This document shows positions 35,409 through 38,163 of a stretch of 38,163 nucleotides of DNA, in pieces. The stretch is from positions 1-38,163 of the forward strand of contig JALOBN010000023.1 of NCBI GenBank assembly GCA_023228245.1, given 5' to 3'. Position 1 is the stretch's first letter. The number at the start of each line of letters is the position of its first letter. The DNA is from Candidatus Pacearchaeota archaeon (GTDB lineage Archaea; Nanoarchaeota; Nanoarchaeia; Pacearchaeales; GW2011-AR1). A model generated the notes under the pieces. It made no database searches and was not told where the DNA came from. It worked only from the letters and a program-made list of their open reading frames with translations. The position numbers and the translations under genes are program-made.

Positions 35409-38163
35409 AAACCGCCACGGAAATAACACAAGAGCATTATGCCAGACAAGAAGTTCGCGATATCATCCTGAAAAACACGTCGTTTGCTGATGGTTCTTTC
35501 CGGGCAATCAACGCCGATTTTGTGGTGTGGTATAGATATTTAGAAGAGAATAAAATAAGGCTACTCAATTCACAAGATGACTATGAGCATGTCACTCAGA
35601 ACCACAGAGTTCTTTACTCGACTCTGAATGTATTTAGAAAGGACACCAAGACCAAAACACCGTTAAAAACCGACGTAAGCAGCCAGAACCCACTAGGAAC
35701 ACCGGCGGAAACAGTGGGCTACACGCTCGGAGTAGACATCGATAAGAACGGCCTGTTTAAAATCGAGGAAGCACAAGAGGCTCTAAACCACGCGGCAAGC
35801 TTCCTGGTAGAAAAATTAAAAACGTCAGGCGTTCATAAGAGCGTTTGGGTCCTCTTCTCTGGTGGAGGTATTTATGTCCAATTACATCACGCGATCTGTA
35901 AGCCGGGGGAAGATTGCCAGGGAAAAGATCGGGCGGAATTCTATGAGACAGTCACGGATAGGTTCAACCGATTCATAGCAGCGACGGAAGAAGAATTTAA
36001 TGAACGTTTTCCAGAAGATGGCCAACGGGTAAAATTCGACTCTCTGAATAATGCAAAAAGGGTATTCAAAAGCATCCTATCGATCCACAAGAGGCTACCA
36101 TATGCCGTGACTCCGCTTGACCGCGATGATATAAAAATCGACCTAGCGGCGGCGAAGATTCCATTAAGTTCTGAGATGATCGCAAAAGCGGACGGGTGGT
36201 ATTCGAGCTATGATGCTGAAGAAAAGACCAACCTATTTCAGCTTTTGGATAAGTATCCAGAACCAGAAGACAAAAAACGAAAGGCAAATTTCAGAGAGGT
36301 TTATAGATCACCAGGCAAGGAAGGCATGGAGACTTTCCCGCCGTGCATGCTTCATATCTTGCAAACCGAAAACAGAGGCACCGGAAAGACCAGGTTCAGC
36401 GGTTTATTGGCGGCATTCCTCTATCAAGCTGGATGGGAAGAGGACGAAGCATGGGAAATTATTAAGAAGATCTCTAAGCGAAACGGAGTAGGGAACGCGG
36501 GCCACGTATTCGAAAGCTGCTTTGGGAAGATCTCTTGCCCATCGTGCAAGACGATTCAAACGGATGGTTCCGGTTATCCACATCTCGGACTGAAGGGATT
36601 GGGAGCATGCAAGCCCGATAAAAATTGCTACAAATGGCCGGGCATGTACGGGAAACGTCAACGGCCTATGATAACCTTGACTTCTGATCTGATTGAGCTT
36701 ATAGAAAAAGTCGAAAAAACCATCTACGACTTCAATGATCCACCTACCATATTTCAAAGAGGCGGTGCGCTGTGCCGGATAAAGACGGTGGACTCTGACC
36801 AATATAAAATAGAAGATTATAGTGACCATGCTATCAGGAACGAAATGAGCCGGGCAGCGAAATATGAAAAATGGAGTAAGCTGGAAGACAAATTTATTCA
36901 ATGTCATCCGCCGCTGGATATAGCCAAAGGTGTACTAGCTTTGGGAACTTGGGATGTGCCGTTAATCCGGGGCATGATTGGAGCGCCCGTGGTCCGGGAA
37001 GATGGTAGCATCTTATGCACAACTGGATACGATGATGCAACTAGATTATACTTCGCACAAGCCGAAATGCTCCATATACCAGAAATACCAGAATATCCCA
37101 CAAAAGAAGATGCTAAACAGGCAGCGAAAAATATCATGGATGAGGTATTACACGACTTCCCTTTCTTGGATTCTGCATCCAAGGCGAACGCACTTGCTGC
37201 ATTCCTTACCCCAATAGTACGGCCTATGATAACCGGACAGACCCCAATTGCATTGATAGACAAGCCCGCGCCCGGCACCGGGGCATCAAAGATACTCGAC
37301 CTGATATCGATAATAGCAACTGGAAAGGAGATGGCAGCACTCAGCCCGGCAGATAATGAGGCGGAATGGCGAAAGCTTATAACAGGTCTATTAAGCGACG
37401 GCACGCATATCATATGTTTTGACAACTTGGATGCCGACCTGAAGGCAGGGACATTATCGAGGGCTCTAACCTCCTCGATCTGGAAGGATCGCACCTTAGG
37501 GAAGACGGATGCGGTGGAATATCCACAAAGGGCATGCTGGTATGCTACTGGCAATAACATATCGTTAAGTGGAGATCTGCCTAGGCGGTCCTACCTGATC
37601 CAATTGGATGCTAAGCTAGAGCGTCCGTGGGAACGAAAGGTGGATAATTTCAGGCATCCTAAACTCAACCAATGGGTATCCGATCACCGGGGCGAACTAT
37701 TGGCATCATTGCTTGTCATGGCCAGGGCATGGGCGATCGCGGGCAAGCCGGATGGATGCAAGCATGTCATTGGTGGCTTTGAAGATTGGGTTTCTGTAGT
37801 GGGTGGCATCCTAAAATATGCTGGCATTGAGGGCTTCTTAGACAATTTGGTCAAGCTTTACGAGGACTCGGATTCTGGTAACGATGAGTGGGCAGATTTC
37901 TTCAAGGTGTGGTATGAAACGCACGCGTCCGAGCCTGTGTTTTCGTCTATCCTGTTGATGGAATTGGAAAACACTGGATCGAAGATGAGTGCGTCCGTCC
38001 CTTCCGAGTTGGCAGAAAAAATAAAGTTCAAAAGCCCCGGAAACAGCAAAAAAATAGGTATATTCCTAAGAAAAAAGCTAAATGTGCGATATAAAGGCGG
38101 TTACATGCTCACGCAGAAAGAAGACAGTGATGCAAATTCTAAAACATGGATCGTTGTAAAAAC
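35405..38163 (+). CDS. Primase-helicase: AEP (PriS-like) + PriL-like Cys module + ATPase (3' truncated)
   Basis: At least 919 codons, open at the right edge. Residues 90-260 are an archaeo-eukaryotic primase domain: LGVDIDKNG (D111, D113) and LFSGGGIYVQLHH (S152, H161/H162), then VKFDSLNNAKRV. Residues 300-410 resemble the PriL Fe-S domain: TFPPCMLHILQTENRGTGKT (C314), then C372, C378, C381, C402 and C408. From about 440 lies an AAA+/SF3-type helicase: IDKPAPGTGASKILDL as Walker A, IICFDNLD (D673-D676) as Walker B, ATGNN (N717) as sensor 1 and LPRRSYLIQLD (R727, R728) as arginine finger. The Walker A lysine is replaced (GTGAS). The enzyme would prime and unwind viral DNA. Confidence 0.85.
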   Translation, partial: MKTATEITQEHYARQEVRDIILKNTSFADGSFRAINADFVVWYRYLEENKIRLLNSQDDYEHVTQNHRVLYSTLNVFRKDTKTKTPLKTDVSSQNPLGTPAETVGYTLGVDIDKNGLFKIEEAQEALNHAASFLVEKLKTSGVHKSVWVLFSGGGIYVQLHHAICKPGEDCQGKDRAEFYETVTDRFNRFIAATEEEFNERFPEDGQRVKFDSLNNAKRVFKSILSIHKRLPYAVTPLDRDDIKIDLAAAKIPLSSEMIAKADGWYSSYDAEEKTNLFQLLDKYPEPEDKKRKANFREVYRSPGKEGMETFPPCMLHILQTENRGTGKTRFSGLLAAFLYQAGWEEDEAWEIIKKISKRNGVGNAGHVFESCFGKISCPSCKTIQTDGSGYPHLGLKGLGACKPDKNCYKWPGMYGKRQRPMITLTSDLIELIEKVEKTIYDFNDPPTIFQRGGALCRIKTVDSDQYKIEDYSDHAIRNEMSRAAKYEKWSKLEDKFIQCHPPLDIAKGVLALGTWDVPLIRGMIGAPVVREDGSILCTTGYDDATRLYFAQAEMLHIPEIPEYPTKEDAKQAAKNIMDEVLHDFPFLDSASKANALAAFLTPIVRPMITGQTPIALIDKPAPGTGASKILDLISIIATGKEMAALSPADNEAEWRKLITGLLSDGTHIICFDNLDADLKAGTLSRALTSSIWKDRTLGKTDAVEYPQRACWYATGNNISLSGDLPRRSYLIQLDAKLERPWERKVDNFRHPKLNQWVSDHRGELLASLLVMARAWAIAGKPDGCKHVIGGFEDWVSVVGGILKYAGIEGFLDNLVKLYEDSDSGNDEWADFFKVWYETHASEPVFSSILLMELENTGSKMSASVPSELAEKIKFKSPGNSKKIGIFLRKKLNVRYKGGYMLTQKEDSDANSKTWIVVK

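Noticed and set aside
36404..37560. Minus-strand ORFs of 167 and 218 codons
   Set aside because: They are antisense shadows of the primase-helicase, whose motifs are intact on the plus strand across the whole stretch.
1..38163. CRISPR array or cas locus near the Cas4-like nuclease
   Set aside because: No regular repeat-spacer pattern and no other cas gene were seen; the nuclease stands in a viral operon.
1..38163. Integrase, attachment sites or insertion sequences
   Set aside because: No tyrosine or serine recombinase, transposase or long terminal repeats were recognised; the HTH protein at 22218 has no catalytic recombinase domain.

Overview
The window looks like about 38 kb from the genome of a tailed virus (Caudoviricetes) or provirus of an archaeon. 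The tail genes are clearly caudoviral: tail terminator, tail tube, overlapping chaperones, a 1112-residue tape measure, duplicated baseplate proteins and a beta-helix protein. The expression signals and replication genes are archaeal. Small operons start with a TATA-like box centred about 27 bp before an ATG, so their transcripts should be leaderless. One intergenic hairpin is followed by T-rich tracts. The replication gene joins an archaeo-eukaryotic primase to a PriL-like cysteine module and an ATPase. A euryarchaeal host, perhaps a methanogen relative, is a reasonable guess but cannot be proved from this sequence. No rRNA, tRNA, CRISPR, integrase, terminase, portal or major capsid gene was recognised; head genes presumably lie outside the window.

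Layout. 1-2015 (+): short unknown genes, then a lysis-like cassette made of a two-helix membrane protein, a metacaspase-like cysteine protease, a BhlA/UviB-like membrane protein and another membrane protein. 2143-3518 (-): an operon of nine microproteins, many cysteine-rich. 3649-4694 (+): a gp10-like head-tail protein and a Mu gpF-like minor head protein. 4691-5417 (-): a second operon of five microproteins. 5467-21863 (+): the tail module, interrupted only by a 50-codon ribbon-helix-helix (RHH) gene on the minus strand. 21955-29470 (+): regulators, zinc-ribbon microproteins, a NUMOD/HNH nuclease, RNA ligase, glutaredoxin and two glycosyltransferases. 29506-33622 (-): a conserved phage protein, an IbrA-like PAPS-reductase-family protein, a small ORF, an HNH nuclease, an IbrB/ParB-like protein, microproteins and a Cas4/RecB-like nuclease. 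33723-38163 (+): an RHH protein, HNH-RHH and HNH-AbrB fusions, a zinc microprotein, another RHH protein, an unknown gene and the primase-helicase, which runs off the window.

How the parts fit. Structural and late genes mostly use a strong GAGGT Shine-Dalgarno sequence 3-9 nt before ATG and are chained by ATGA/TGATG overlaps. The accessory and early-looking operons begin leaderless and usually carry a palindrome or repeat between the TATA box and the start, which suggests each is repressed separately, several probably by their own RHH product. The most unusual points are: a caspase-fold protease in the place of an endolysin; a six-repeat tectonin-like propeller inserted into one copy of a duplicated tail protein; HNH nucleases fused to antitoxin-type DNA-binding domains; an IbrA/IbrB pair split by a homing-type HNH gene; and signal peptides on two tail-fibre-like proteins.
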